Source: Parabacteroides sp. (GTDB lineage Bacteria > Bacteroidota > Bacteroidia > Bacteroidales > Tannerellaceae). From it: a stretch of 64,000 nucleotides of DNA. The translations under genes and the position numbers were made by a program. Under the pieces are notes generated by a model. That model saw only the letters and a list, made by a program, of their open reading frames with translations, was not told the DNA's origin and made no database searches. This document shows, piece by piece, positions 44,038 through 54,700 of this stretch. The stretch is taken from assembly GCA_019417325.1 (NCBI GenBank), contig DXVO01000023.1, positions 501,469-565,468 of the forward strand, in the 5' to 3' direction. The first letter of the stretch is position 1, and each line of letters starts with the position of its first letter.

Positions 44038-44453
44038 AATGTAGAGATTTATCAGATTTTTAATTAACCCTCAAACAAAAAAGACAACAGCCATACATCA
44101 TCGCTATACTTTACAACATTTAGCTTTTGGCGCAGGTAATTTACAAATTATATCTTTATTATTATTCTATACCATTACTTTTTTCCAACAGTCCTGAAAA
44201 ACAAAACAAATACTCATTAAGTTTCTACAAATTCATCGATATGGACTCAACTATATTTTAAGGGATTTCTTGCCGAAGGTTGTTTCTTCTCATTTTTTCT
44301 AAAGGAATGAACCATACTAATTTATAGAATGTTTAAGTGGAATTATAATAGAAGCCATATATGGAACCTTATGTATATAGCAACATACAGATATTTAAAA
44401 TATGGAAAGGTAATATCCTAAAAGATGTACTAACCAACAAAATAAATAAAATT
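44038..44453. other. Intergenic stretch, no clear feature
   Basis: AT-rich region between the divergent propeller lipoprotein and DsrE-like genes. It must hold both promoters, but I find no convincing TTTG/TAnnTTTG pair, repeat or RNA gene. Confidence 0.5.
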
Positions 44454-44807
44454 ATGGACAAATTGAATTTTGTATTTCTGATTAAAGATGACCATTGCTG
44501 GGAAGAATTATTTTCCCATATCATCAATTTAAAAAAACAGCCTGCAATGACTGATAAAATAGCAGTTATCAGTATTGGGACAGCACTGCTTTCTTGTTTA
44601 AAAAGTACACATTTGGATACAACCAAATCCACAATCACCTATTTAAATAACGAGAATGTAGAATTTTACCAATGTACCAATACCCTCTCCCGGTACGGAA
44701 TAGATGAGAAGATGCTCTTACCGGAAATTTCCATTGCCCGGGAAGGAGGATTGATGAAAGTAGCATATTTTGAATCAATGGGTTATCATTCATTCACACT
44801 ATGCTAA
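44454..44807 (+). CDS. DsrE-like small protein
   Basis: A 117-residue cytoplasmic protein that fits the DsrE/DsrF pattern: an N-terminal strand (KLNFVFLIKDD), a helix, the strand IAVISIGTALLSCL, then VEFYQCTNTL with the position of the conserved Cys, YGIDEKMLLPEISIAREGGLMKV, and the final SMGYHSF. I start at the ATG at 44454; the in-frame ATG at 44361 adds 31 residues with no family resemblance. DsrE proteins handle sulfur relay in some pathways, but no sulfur genes are nearby, so no role is assigned. Confidence 0.65.
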   Translation: MDKLNFVFLIKDDHCWEELFSHIINLKKQPAMTDKIAVISIGTALLSCLKSTHLDTTKSTITYLNNENVEFYQCTNTLSRYGIDEKMLLPEISIAREGGLMKVAYFESMGYHSFTLC

Positions 44808-44867
44808 CAATCCAATATCCTATCAGGCTATACTGCATGTTTTTTCAAAAATATGCTGCAAACACAA

Positions 44868-44905
44868 AAGGGGTTGCCTTAGTAAATTTAGACAACCCCT
44901 TCTAT
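44868..44905 (-). terminator. Terminator of the ilv operon
   Basis: AAGGGGTTG pairs with CAACCCCTT across 16 nt and is followed by further T on the minus strand. It lies 48 bp after the ilvC stop. Confidence 0.75.
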
Positions 44906-44948
44906 CAATTGCCGGAAATATATCCGGTGAATTATTTAAAATAACCTA

Positions 44949-45992
44949 TTAGTTATTTTCCGGACGTAATTTACGTACAACTGCACCGGCACGCCACATT
45001 TCGCTTTCACGTAATTCTTTCAATTCGGCATCCAGTTTTTCACGATAATCCGGCTGGCTGTTTGTATCGATAGAACGTTGTGCTTCATTTCCGCATGCTA
45101 CTTCACTGTACAGTTTTTCAAATACCGGTTTAACGGCATCGTGGAACGGGCCCATCCAATCCAAAGCACCGCGCTGAGCGGTTGTCGAACAGTTTGCATA
45201 CATCCAGTCCATACCGTTTTCTGCAAACAACGGCATCAATGACTGAGTCAGTTCTTCTACGGTTTCATTGAATGCTTCAGATGGTTCGTGACCATTTTCA
45301 CGCAGTGTTTCATACTGGGCAAGCAACAAACCTTGGATAGCACCCATCAAAGTACCACGTTCGCCGGTCAGGTCAGAATATACTTCTTTCTTGAATGTTG
45401 TTTCAAACAAGTAACCTGAACCAACGCCGATACCCAAAGCCACTACACGGTCCCAAGCCTTGCCTGTAGCATCCTGGAAGATTGCATAGCTTGAGTTCAA
45501 GCCACGTCCCTGAAGGAACATACGGCGCAAAGAAGTTCCCGAACCTTTAGGAGCAATCAGGATTACATCTACGTCTGCAGGAGGGATGATATTTGTACGT
45601 TCTTTGTAAGTGATTGCAAATCCATGAGAGAAATACAATGCCTTACCCGGTGTAAGATGTTTCTTAATCATCGGCCAACAAGCAATCTGCGCAGCATCAG
45701 AAAGTAAAACCTGTATAATAGTTGCTTTCTCACAAGCTTCTTCAATACCGAACAAAGTTTCACCCGGTACCCAACCGTCGGCTACTGCTTTATCATACGT
45801 TTTACCGGGACGCTGTCCTACGATTACATTAAAACCATTGTCACGCAAGTTCAAACTCTGTCCAGGACCCTGAACGCCATAACCGATTACTGCGATTACT
45901 TCATCTTTCAATACTTCTCTTGCTTTTTCCAACGGAAATTCTTCGCGGGTTACTACATTTTCATCAACTCCGCCAAAATTCATTACTGCCAT
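44949..45992 (-). CDS. ilvC: Ketol-acid reductoisomerase
   Basis: A 347-residue class I KARI that rearranges and reduces acetolactate or acetohydroxybutyrate with NAD(P)H and Mg2+. Nucleotide-binding VIGYGVQGPGQSLNLRDNGFNVIVGQRPG, catalytic LIAPKGSGTSLRRMFLQGRG, metal-binding DLTGERGTLMGAIQGLLLAQYE and a final Glu-rich helix are visible. The G-Y-G-V-Q-G-P-G-Q form of the loop is slightly unusual compared with GYGSQGHAH of most bacteria and seems typical of Bacteroidetes enzymes. It is the last gene of the ilv operon, 70 bp after the thioesterase gene. Confidence 0.95.
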   Translation of the reverse strand: MAVMNFGGVDENVVTREEFPLEKAREVLKDEVIAVIGYGVQGPGQSLNLRDNGFNVIVGQRPGKTYDKAVADGWVPGETLFGIEEACEKATIIQVLLSDAAQIACWPMIKKHLTPGKALYFSHGFAITYKERTNIIPPADVDVILIAPKGSGTSLRRMFLQGRGLNSSYAIFQDATGKAWDRVVALGIGVGSGYLFETTFKKEVYSDLTGERGTLMGAIQGLLLAQYETLRENGHEPSEAFNETVEELTQSLMPLFAENGMDWMYANCSTTAQRGALDWMGPFHDAVKPVFEKLYSEVACGNEAQRSIDTNSQPDYREKLDAELKELRESEMWRAGAVVRKLRPENN

Positions 45993-46062
45993 TTGTTTTT
46001 AATTTTAATGTATAAAAAAACTGATTTATTCATTCGCTATAAGCAGGTCTCCCCGCTTTGTA

Positions 46063-46794
46063 TCATGACCATGTCACTGCTGCACGGCAAATCGCCTTGC
46101 CCTCGTGACAGATAGACATATTATATTTATCCGGAATCATCTCTCTGCTATGGAGCGATAACTCCATTCCATATTTTCCTTCCGACTGATAAGCAATTTC
46201 AAAACGGCTTATCTTTTTTTCCTGATACATGGCTATATCAAACATATCCAACAGATGTTCCATATATTTAATACTGTTCAGATGCCCGTTTACATCCAGG
46301 TCACTATACTTCACTTTATAAAGTTCTCCTTCCGTATCATTTTCCACCGGGGCAATTTTTCCCGGCTTTTCAATTGGACAGGGACGATTCGTGATATATG
46401 CACTCAAACCTTCCACATCGAGCAAAGTCGGACGACGGGTTTCCACGTCTATTGCCGCCCAGATGGAACGGGCAAAAGCAAAAGTCTCCCCTTTTCCATC
46501 GACAAACTCAAAGCAACGGCTGGTAAAGAGCTTGCCGACTTCGTCTACCCATGTATATAGTGTAATGGATTCGGACATCCCGGGATAAGCCTTCATTTCA
46601 ATAGCCAAACGGGACAATACCCATGCCGTATGCCTTTCCGTCATGTCGCTATAACCAAAACCACGGTCGGCTGCATGTACGGAAGCTGCATGAAGCAGAT
46701 AATTACCAATCATCGGTATCGTTATACGTCCCTGGAAATCCATTAAATAGGATTCGGTTACAAAATGAAATTCTCCTGTTTTGTTCTTTTCCAT
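46063..46794 (-). CDS. Acyl-ACP thioesterase
   Basis: A 243-residue double-hotdog thioesterase that releases fatty acids from acyl carrier protein. The first hotdog includes MIGNYLLHAASVHAADRGFGYSDM and AWVLSRLAIEM; the second has KVKYSDLDVNGHLNSIKYMEHLLD, with the D-x-N-x-H catalytic triad. Length and layout match bacterial FatA/FatB-like enzymes. It is embedded between ilvN and ilvC in a branched-chain amino acid operon, which suggests a link to branched-chain acyl groups made from the same 2-oxoacids, though this is inference. Confidence 0.9.
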   Translation of the reverse strand: MEKNKTGEFHFVTESYLMDFQGRITIPMIGNYLLHAASVHAADRGFGYSDMTERHTAWVLSRLAIEMKAYPGMSESITLYTWVDEVGKLFTSRCFEFVDGKGETFAFARSIWAAIDVETRRPTLLDVEGLSAYITNRPCPIEKPGKIAPVENDTEGELYKVKYSDLDVNGHLNSIKYMEHLLDMFDIAMYQEKKISRFEIAYQSEGKYGMELSLHSREMIPDKYNMSICHEGKAICRAAVTWS

Positions 46795-46834
46795 ACGATT
46801 CTATTTTTTGACAGGCAGAAAAACCGCCTTCAGG

Positions 46835-47389
46835 TTATGCTTGCTTTTCCTGCAATTTACGCTCCATCTCCGCCAGCATATCGCTCAACCGTTCCACACG
46901 GCTTTTCGTTATTGCCACACGTCCCGAACGTATAAATTGCAGCACTCCGATCGATTCGCTCAATTCACGGAACAAAGCCTGTGTTTCATCGTAATGACCG
47001 CTTTTTTCCAAAACTACGCAAGATTCGTTCATTTCAAGGATACGGGCATTGTATTTACGAATCAAATCTTCGACCGTGCCCATCTTTATAAATAACTCCG
47101 TGCTTAATTTGTATAAAGCGATTTCCTGAAATACCAGGTCTTCATCCGTATTGTAATAAGCCTTCAGTATATCGACGCGCTTGTCTATTTGTTTAACCAC
47201 CTTGTCTATCGTATCCTCATCAGCAAAAGTCGTAATTGTAAATTTATGGATACCCTGGATAGCAGAAGGAGAAACAGAAAGCGTCTCAATATTTAACTGC
47301 CGGCGCGTAAAGATAATCGTAATCTGGTTCAGAAGACCTACCGTATTTTCTGAAAAGATGATAACTGTATATAATTTCTTTGTATTCAT
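46835..47389 (-). CDS. ilvN: Acetolactate synthase small (regulatory) subunit
   Basis: A 184-residue regulatory subunit. An N-terminal ACT domain (about 3-75; LYTVIIFSENTVGLLNQITIIFTRRQLNIETLSVSPS) is where valine feedback is sensed in the family; the C-terminal half (LYKLSTELFIKMGTVEDLIRKYNARILEMNES) is the ALS_ss_C domain. It activates the IlvB catalytic subunit, whose gene lies 17 bp upstream. Confidence 0.95.
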   Translation of the reverse strand: MNTKKLYTVIIFSENTVGLLNQITIIFTRRQLNIETLSVSPSAIQGIHKFTITTFADEDTIDKVVKQIDKRVDILKAYYNTDEDLVFQEIALYKLSTELFIKMGTVEDLIRKYNARILEMNESCVVLEKSGHYDETQALFRELSESIGVLQFIRSGRVAITKSRVERLSDMLAEMERKLQEKQA

Positions 47390-47406
47390 AACTGTTTTCT
47401 CCCTTC

Positions 47407-49104
47407 TTACTTATCACCCAAAATCATATTAGTAACACAAGCTCCCGCCGGAACCATCGGATAGACCATACCGCAGGTTTCCACATTGGCTACCAGAAGA
47501 TAAGCTCCGTCATGATTCAACATTTCTGCGATTGCATCATCCAGTTCTTCCCGTTTGTCTACCGAACGCGAAGCAATACCAAAGGCTTTGGCTATCGCTA
47601 CGAAATCAGGATTTTTCATGATGGTGTTCGAATAACGTTCGTTAAAGAACAACTCCTGCCACTGGCGTACCATACCGAGGAAATTATTGTTAAGTACAAT
47701 AATCTTCACATTCAGGTTTTCCTGCATGATCGTACCGAATTCCTGAATAGTCATTTGTATGCCGCCATCACCGGTAAAGAAACAAACCGTACGGTCGGGT
47801 GCCCCCAGCTTGGCTCCGATAGCCGCAGGAAGACCGAAGCCCATTGTTCCCAAACCTCCGGAGGTTACCACACTGCGGGTACGTTTATATTTAAAATAAC
47901 GAACTCCCATCATCTGGTTTTGACCGACATCAGTCACCAAAACAGCATCATCGCCGGTTGCTTGGGAAACCCGGGAAACCACTTCTCCCATTTTCAATTG
48001 CCCATCGGCCGGATAAAGTTCTTTCGCTATTACCTTGTCATGTTCTTCCTTCTCATCCGGATCAAATTCGGCATTCCATTCCGGACGCTTCCGTTCTTCC
48101 AGTAAATCAGTAATCATCGGAATCGTATGCTTGGCATTCCCCAAAACCTTTACATCTACCGGTACATTCTTCCCTATTTCCGAATTATCTATATCCAGAT
48201 GTATTACTTTCGCCTGTTTCGCATACGTTTTCAAGTCGCCGGTCACACGGTCGTCAAAACGCATGCCGATAGCAATCAAAACATCACATTCATTCGTTTT
48301 CCGGTTCGGACCTACGTTTCCATGCATACCCAGCATACCTTTATTTAAAGGGAAATCGGAAGGTAACGCAGACAGCCCTAAAACGGTTGAACCTGCCGGT
48401 ATATCATTTTTAAGCAGGAAAGCTTTCAATTCTTCCTCAGCTCCGCCCAAAATAACACCCTGCCCTACCAGACAGAAGGGCTTCTTCGCACTATTAATCA
48501 ATGCAGCAGCAGCTTCAATACGTTCCTCCTTAATATCGGGCTCCGGTTGGTAACTGCGGACATAATTTACTTTCTGATATTCATAATCTACCAGACCTAC
48601 TTGAGCATCCTTTGCCAAATCCAGTACTACAGGTCCCGGACGGCCTGTAGATGCTATATAGAAAGCACGCGATACAGCCCAAGCTATTTCTTCGGGTTTA
48701 CGTATCTGATAAGCCCATTTGGTAATCGGTTGGGTGATACCAATCACATCGACTTCCTGAAAAGCATCCGTACCAAGCAACGGAGACGGAACCTGTCCGG
48801 CTATCACCACCATTGGCGTACTGTCCATCAGTGCATCGGCAATGCCTGTAATGGTATTGGTGGCTCCCGGACCTGAAGTAACCAATGTTACTCCCACTTT
48901 ACCGGAAACACGGGCATACCCTTGGGCTGCATGTGTCGCACCCTGTTCATGGCGCACCAGAATATGTTTTAACTGATCCCTGTAATCATACAAACTATCG
49001 TAAATAGGTATCGCCTGCCCACCCGGATAACCGAAGATAGTATCTACTCCTTCAGCGATCAGTGCTTTCAATAAAGCTTCCGAACCGGTTATCTTTTGTT
49101 CCAT
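47407..49104 (-). CDS. ilvB: Acetolactate synthase large (catalytic) subunit
   Basis: A 565-residue thiamine-diphosphate enzyme making acetolactate or acetohydroxybutyrate, the first common step to Val, Leu and Ile. Visible: GYPGGQAIPIYDSL, catalytic Glu in RHEQGATHAAQGYAR, the FAD-domain region (LLGTDAFQEVDVIGITQPITKW), and the TDP-binding motif GDGGIQMTIQEFGTIMQENLNVKIIVLNNN. Length agrees with bacterial AHAS I-III large subunits. It lies 28 bp after ilvD. Confidence 0.96.
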   Translation of the reverse strand: MEQKITGSEALLKALIAEGVDTIFGYPGGQAIPIYDSLYDYRDQLKHILVRHEQGATHAAQGYARVSGKVGVTLVTSGPGATNTITGIADALMDSTPMVVIAGQVPSPLLGTDAFQEVDVIGITQPITKWAYQIRKPEEIAWAVSRAFYIASTGRPGPVVLDLAKDAQVGLVDYEYQKVNYVRSYQPEPDIKEERIEAAAALINSAKKPFCLVGQGVILGGAEEELKAFLLKNDIPAGSTVLGLSALPSDFPLNKGMLGMHGNVGPNRKTNECDVLIAIGMRFDDRVTGDLKTYAKQAKVIHLDIDNSEIGKNVPVDVKVLGNAKHTIPMITDLLEERKRPEWNAEFDPDEKEEHDKVIAKELYPADGQLKMGEVVSRVSQATGDDAVLVTDVGQNQMMGVRYFKYKRTRSVVTSGGLGTMGFGLPAAIGAKLGAPDRTVCFFTGDGGIQMTIQEFGTIMQENLNVKIIVLNNNFLGMVRQWQELFFNERYSNTIMKNPDFVAIAKAFGIASRSVDKREELDDAIAEMLNHDGAYLLVANVETCGMVYPMVPAGACVTNMILGDK

Positions 49105-49132
49105 ACTTATATATTTTCGTTTCCGTTACTAA

Positions 49133-50968
49133 TTAATCTTCTACTATCCTTACACCGCCTTTATCGGCCGAGCTTACCATCTTACCATAAGCTTTCAACG
49201 CTTTCGATACGACTCGTTGGCGGACCGGAGGAGTAAAGGCTTTGGTCCCGCGGGCTTCTTCTGTGGCACGGCGTTCTGCCAATTCCTTATCGCTCAACTT
49301 TACATTGATAGTCCGTTCCGGTATATTTATCTCGATAATATCTCCGTCTTTAACCAAACCTATTGCACCACCGGCTGCCGCTTCCGGAGAGATATGGCCG
49401 ATAGAAAGCCCGGATGTCCCGCCACTAAAGCGTCCGTCGGTAATCAAAGCACACTCTTTACCCAGATGACGGCTTTTGATATAAGAAGTAGGATATAACA
49501 TTTCTTGCATGCCCGGACCGCCTTTAGGACCTTCATAGGTGATAACAACCACGTCACCGGAAACAACTTTTCCACCCAAAATTCCTTCACAAGCTGCATC
49601 CTGAGAATCAAAAACCTTTGCAGGCCCTGCAAATTTCCAGATACTTTCGTCTACACCGGCAGTCTTTACAACACATCCGTTCAAAGCGATATTTCCTTTC
49701 AGAACAGCTAATCCTCCATCTTTGGAATACGCATGTTCAAAATCGCGGATGCAACCGGCTGTACGGTCCGTATCCAGTTCTTTATAATAAGTTTCCTGCG
49801 ACCCCATCTGTATACTGAAACGATGAGCCGGAGCACTCTTATATTTCTTCACTGCTTCCTGAGATACATTCGGGGAGGTTACGGAATACATATTTACGGC
49901 CTCAGCCAATGTCATTCCATCCGCCCGCTTCACAGTACCATCCACTAAACCGGCTTTCAGCAGCTCATCCATGATTGCTAAAATTCCTCCGGCACGATTT
50001 ACATCCTGTACATGATAGGTATGTGTATTGGGAGCCACCTTACACAGGCAAGGTGTCTTACGGGAAAGTATATCGATATCATCCATCGTAAAATCTGCTT
50101 CAGCTTCCTGTGCTATTGCCAATAAATGCAATACGGTATTGGTGGAGCCTCCCATCGCAATATCCAGCGACATGGCATTCAGGAAAGCCTGGCGGGTAGC
50201 TATATTACGGGGAAGAACCGAGTCGTCGCCGTCACGGTAATATTTATAAGCATTTTCCACGATTTGTTTTGCCGCATCACGGAATAACTGCACACGGTTG
50301 GCATGCGTAGCCACAATCGTGCCATTTCCCGGAAGAGCCAGACCGATTGCTTCGTTCAGGCAGTTCATCGAATTGGCTGTAAACATACCAGAGCAGCATC
50401 CGCAACCCGGACAAGCATTCCGTTCCACCTGTGAAATCCGTTCATCGCTTACTGATGTATCGGCAGATTCAATCATTGCATCGATCAGGTCGAGATGACG
50501 TCCGTCCAGTTCGCCGGCTTCCATCGGACCACCGGAAACAAATACAGTCGGGATATTCAACCGCATGGAAGCCATCAGCATACCCGGCGTAATTTTATCG
50601 CAATTGCTGATACAAACCATCGCATCCGCCTTATGGGCATTTACCATATATTCCACGCTGTCTGCAATAATATCGCGGGAAGGAAGGGAATAGAGCATTC
50701 CATCATGTCCCATGGCTATACCGTCGTCAATTGCAATCGTATTAAACTCAGCAGCAAAACAACCTAATTTTTCTATCTCAGCTTTTACCAACTGTCCTAC
50801 TTCATGCAAATGTACATGCCCGGGGACAAATTGTGTAAATGAATTGACAATTGCTATAACCGGTTTGCCGAACTGCTCTTCTTTCATGCCGTTGGCGCGC
50901 CACAAAGCACGTGCGCCAGCCATCCGGCGACCTTCTGTACTGTATGAACTTCTTAACGGGTTCTTCAT
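49133..50968 (-). CDS. ilvD: Dihydroxyacid dehydratase
   Basis: A 611-residue iron-sulfur enzyme dehydrating 2,3-dihydroxy acids to the 2-oxoacid precursors of Val/Leu and Ile. Cluster-binding cysteines are in [12 protein letters not shown] and in [17 protein letters not shown]; the C-terminal signature is [23 protein letters not shown]. It is the first structural gene of the ilv operon, after a leader peptide and attenuator terminator. This enzyme feeds 2-oxoisovalerate to leuA in the neighbouring operon. Confidence 0.97.
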   Translation of the reverse strand: MKNPLRSSYSTEGRRMAGARALWRANGMKEEQFGKPVIAIVNSFTQFVPGHVHLHEVGQLVKAEIEKLGCFAAEFNTIAIDDGIAMGHDGMLYSLPSRDIIADSVEYMVNAHKADAMVCISNCDKITPGMLMASMRLNIPTVFVSGGPMEAGELDGRHLDLIDAMIESADTSVSDERISQVERNACPGCGCCSGMFTANSMNCLNEAIGLALPGNGTIVATHANRVQLFRDAAKQIVENAYKYYRDGDDSVLPRNIATRQAFLNAMSLDIAMGGSTNTVLHLLAIAQEAEADFTMDDIDILSRKTPCLCKVAPNTHTYHVQDVNRAGGILAIMDELLKAGLVDGTVKRADGMTLAEAVNMYSVTSPNVSQEAVKKYKSAPAHRFSIQMGSQETYYKELDTDRTAGCIRDFEHAYSKDGGLAVLKGNIALNGCVVKTAGVDESIWKFAGPAKVFDSQDAACEGILGGKVVSGDVVVITYEGPKGGPGMQEMLYPTSYIKSRHLGKECALITDGRFSGGTSGLSIGHISPEAAAGGAIGLVKDGDIIEINIPERTINVKLSDKELAERRATEEARGTKAFTPPVRQRVVSKALKAYGKMVSSADKGGVRIVED

Positions 50969-51001
50969 CTTATCTGTTTTTTATCGTTATCTTTTTACCA
51001 T

Positions 51002-51033
51002 AAAAAAAGCCCTTCTCTATAGGGAGAAAGGCT
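51002..51033 (-). terminator. Ilv operon attenuator terminator
   Basis: On the minus strand AGCCTTTCTC pairs with GAGAAGGGCT (one mismatch) across a short loop and is followed by seven T, 33 bp upstream of ilvD. Its 5' arm is also complementary to the antiterminator segment at 51073-51081. Confidence 0.9.
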
Positions 51034-51072
51034 CTAAGAAATATCTTGCACGATTTCACAACTTCTTACACA

Positions 51073-51081
51073 CCTTTCTCC
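51073..51081 (-). promoter_or_regulatory. Ilv antiterminator segment
   Basis: Transcript GGAGAAAGG starts directly after the leader stop codon and is a perfect 9-nt complement of CCTTTCTCC in the terminator 5' arm (51023-51031). Confidence 0.75.
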
Positions 51082-51141
51082 TTACCTACTAATGACTAGA
51101 AGGACCACCACGAGAATAATATGTAATACATTGTTCATCAT
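51082..51141 (-). CDS. ilvL: Ilv operon leader peptide
   Basis: A 19-residue ORF, MMNNVLHIILVVVLLVISR, in which 12 residues are Val, Leu or Ile (5 Val, 4 Leu, 3 Ile), starting about 22 nt after the predicted transcription start. It is followed at once by the antiterminator segment and then the terminator. Stalling at scarce branched-chain tRNAs would favour read-through into ilvD. A second ATG immediately follows the first, so the true start may be one codon later. It resembles the ilv leader peptides of enterobacteria in composition, not in sequence. Confidence 0.9.
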   Translation of the reverse strand: MMNNVLHIILVVVLLVISR

Positions 51142-51168
51142 CTCTTGTTTCTTTTTCGTTTAACGCTG

Positions 51169-51199
51169 CAAATGTAGAACAATAATTTATACCAGCAAA
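51169..51199 (-). promoter_or_regulatory. Ilv operon promoter
   Basis: Minus-strand TTTG (51196-51199), 19-bp spacer, TACATTTG (51169-51176): complete match to the Bacteroides consensus, with the same geometry as the leu promoter. Confidence 0.88.
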
Positions 51200-51419
51200 G
51201 GATTTAAAAGAAAAATCTTATTTTTTCTTACACTTATCAAGCAAACGACCGCTTTTATATTGCATTTTATAAAATGCCAGCCGTAAAATTATCGATTTAA
51301 AAGAAAAACGAACTTTTCCTCTCCTATTTTAAAAGATTCTAAAACACCTTTAATTCGAAATCTTTTATGCGTCCCGCCTTGTTTATTCAACGGATAAGAT
51401 TAATATAAACTTGGATATC

Positions 51420-51635
51420 ATGACTAAAGGAACTATTGGATTGAATGCCGGAACAATCTGTAATTTGTTGTTAGAAGGCAAATGCTGGAGCTTTGAAGAG
51501 TTGAAATCGGCATCATCCCTGACAGAAGCGGATTTATGGTCGGCCATAGGATGGCTGGCTAGAGAGAACAAAGTTGAAATTAGAAAAGGCAGTAGTCAGT
51601 TATCTTTCTGTGCCGGCATGAATATTTATGCGTAA
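51420..51635 (+). CDS. Small winged helix-turn-helix protein (DUF2582-like)
   Basis: A 71-residue protein consisting of one winged helix domain: IGLNAGTICNLLLEGKCWSFEELKSAS, then LWSAIGWLARENKVEIRKG, the recognition part and wing. It matches a small family common in Bacteroidetes. I start at the ATG at 51420; an in-frame TTG three codons upstream is less likely. It is divergent from the ilv operon, about 220 bp from the ilv promoter, so a regulatory link is possible but unsupported. Confidence 0.85.
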   Translation: MTKGTIGLNAGTICNLLLEGKCWSFEELKSASSLTEADLWSAIGWLARENKVEIRKGSSQLSFCAGMNIYA

Positions 51636-51676
51636 TTAAAGGTTCTGCTACAAAAATCTGAAAGACTTTACAAAAC

Positions 51677-51735
51677 CGGTATTAAAAAACACTGATGACG
51701 CAGAGATCTGTAAATTCTGCGTCATCAGCCTCCGG
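51677..51735. repeat. Short palindromic element (CGCAGA class) downstream of the winged-helix gene
   Basis: CTGATGACGCAGA (51692-51704) and TCTGCGTCATCAG (51716-51728) are perfect inverted repeats. The flank GGTATTA on the left and GGTAATA on the right matches the tips of the GxxExxY element, and the right end nearly repeats that element's promoter-proximal end. Confidence 0.8.
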
Positions 51736-51756
51736 TAATATAATTTTCTTCCTTTC

Positions 51757-54700
51757 TTAAAAGATATAACGCACCCCTACCTGGGCATGCCAACGGGAAT
51801 CCAGGTCTATGGCAGTCACCATCTTTCCCGGATCAATAAATTTATAAGTTGCCTGCCCGTTTGCTACGGTTGCCACCACAGGAGCTAAATCGTAACCGGT
51901 AGTGGTTTTATTATAAAGTCCCCACTTTTTATTAAATAAGTTGCCTACGTTCAGGATATCGAAATTTACCTGTAACGTATGGCGGCGACCGGCTACATTC
52001 ATATAAAAGTTTTGAGCGATATGGAAATCGAAATGATGTTCGAACGGCATTACCATCTGGTTTCTTTTCAAATGTTCGCCCTTTGATTTACTTAACTCTT
52101 TATTACCATCGATCCAGTTCGCAAAAGCCGCTTTCTGCTCTGCCGCTGTAGCTTTCAACTGGCCTTTGTCATAGTTATCCACAAAGACCATTTGATTCCG
52201 CTCCGCATCTGTCGGAATATATAACAAGTCATTACTCCAACCGTCACCATTCAAATCATTATTATACAATAAGGAATAGCGCCCGCCGGTCTGACCGTTA
52301 TACACAAGACTGACTGTTGTTCCAAAATGTTTGGCATAGTCTTTTGTATAAGAGACAATACCTACAATACGGTTGCGGACATCAAACATAGACCAGGTAA
52401 GTTCCGGGTTGGCATCTCCGTAATATGTCGGATTAAATTTCCAGCCGGAATATGCCTGTGAAGAGTTTCCGTCTGTTAATGATTTCGACTGGCCATAGGT
52501 ATATGCTACCATCGCACTCAGGCCAAAGTCAAAAGCCTTTTCCAACTTAGCGGTTATATTATAAGAATATCCTTTGTTGGTATTCGTCAGATACATAATC
52601 TGGGTATATTTATTCGACTGTTTTTGGTAAACCGGACGGTCGTCACCCCCGTTGCCTAAAGTACCGGCTTGTCTATAATTCAGGTTTTCATACCAGATAT
52701 TATTCAGTGTTTTTGAATAAAGCCCTTCCACACTACCTTTTATATCGAACGGGAACGTATGTTCCAATGCCAGATTAATACGGAAAACCGAAGGATATTT
52801 AAATTTCTTATCAGCCACATCCACTTCAGAAGTAATTGCCTTTGTTTCCAGATTCCGGTCATCCGGATATGGATACTGATGTGCGGGATCGGCATTAAAT
52901 TTAAAACCATCTGCTTTTGCTTTTTCAAAATCGGCGGCAGAACTCAATGAAGTTTTACCCATTTCCACTCCTGTATTTGAAAAACCGTTTGCAATCCAGA
53001 CAAAAGGCACACGTCCTGTGAAAAGTCCCAATCCCCCACGAAGTAAAGTCATTCCTTCCTCATCCAGGTTCCAACGGAATCCGGCACGCGGCGACCAAAG
53101 GACTTTAGTTGAAGGTAACTGTTGTGTTGCAATTCCATACTCACGAGCTATATCCGATTGGTTAAACTCTTCATTAGCCCTTGGTTTATCAAAAAACAAA
53201 GGTATGTCTATTCGCAAGCCATACGTCAGACGGAAACGGTCTGTCAGCTTCCAATCATCCTGTGCATAAAAACCTAACTGGGCAGCCCCGAATGTTGGAG
53301 TCCAGCGGGTTGTTCCCGTTACATCCTTCCGGGAATAAGCGTATGAATAAAATGAAGGCATAGCCTCATTGGCTGTTCCAACCGACAAAAAGTCATCAAG
53401 GGAATTATAAGTATATGCTCCGTAATTATTGGAAATATACAGATTGGTAAAATGGAAAAATTCATTATATGTTCCGAAGGTAAAAAAATGATTTCCCTTA
53501 TTCCATGAAACATTGTCGACAAGCGTATAAATATCCTGTCCCAATGAGTTTGCCGTAGAATTGGATTCCGAACCTAGCTCCAGGGAAGCCCCTTTTGAAA
53601 GATTCAGGATTTTAACATATGGCATCGGCCTGCCTATCGGATCACGGCTATCGCGAACACGGGTCCAGCCTGCACGGAATTCATTTGTCCAGTCGGAACT
53701 AATCTGGCTGTTCAACTCGGCTACCAGCGAATGAGTCGAGTTGTTCATATAATATCCATTATCATTCAGATGGGCCGCAGACATATTATTTGAAAATACC
53801 ATGCTACGTGCATCCAACAAACTGTAACGGATCGTAAACTTATTACGTTGATTTATATTCCAGTCCAGACGTGCTAAAAATTTATTGGAATACGTATCTA
53901 TATCCAAAGGCGCATAGCCGCCGCCGTTATATCCATCTGTTAACTCGGAAATTTTATTAATCACGGCATTTGCTTCATCTGCTGTTACATTCGAAGCGGA
54001 AGAACCTATCGTGTTTGTCGAAGGCTTTGTTTCCTTTACACGTTCGAAGTTTGTGAAGAAAAAGAGTTTGTTTTTGATAATAGGACCACCCAGTGTTACA
54101 CCATAAGTTTCTGTGGAAAGGTCACCCAAACGTTTACGGTCGTCTGTATCGCCCGGAGTTTTCCCATAAAATTTCTCATTATTAAAATAACCGTAAGCCG
54201 AACCATGAAACGTATTTGTTCCCGACCGGGTGATTGCATTGATGCCACCGCCTGTAAACCCGCTCTGACGAACATCAAAAGGTGCAATTACTACCTGTAT
54301 CTCTTCAATAGCATCCAAAGAGATAGGATTGGCCCCTGCCTGTCCGCCATTCGTCCCGCTGGGTGCAAGTCCGAATATATCATTATTGGCTGTACCATCA
54401 ATTAAGAATGAGTTGTATTTGTTACTTGACCCGGCAAAAGACATTCCGCCACTCGTATTAATAGCCATCGGATTTAACCGTGTAATATCAAAAATACTAC
54501 GCTTGATAGATGGAATAGCCTGGATCTGGGATTGATTAAAATTTTGCGCCGCCCCTGTTTTTTGCGAATTAAACAAGGCACTTTTAGAAGCTGTAATGAA
54601 AACTTCATCCAATGTAGCCGATTCCGTTAATGCCACATTCAACAAATAGTTTTCACCGAGTTGCAATGTTATATTTTTAAAGACTGCTTTCTGAAAACCA

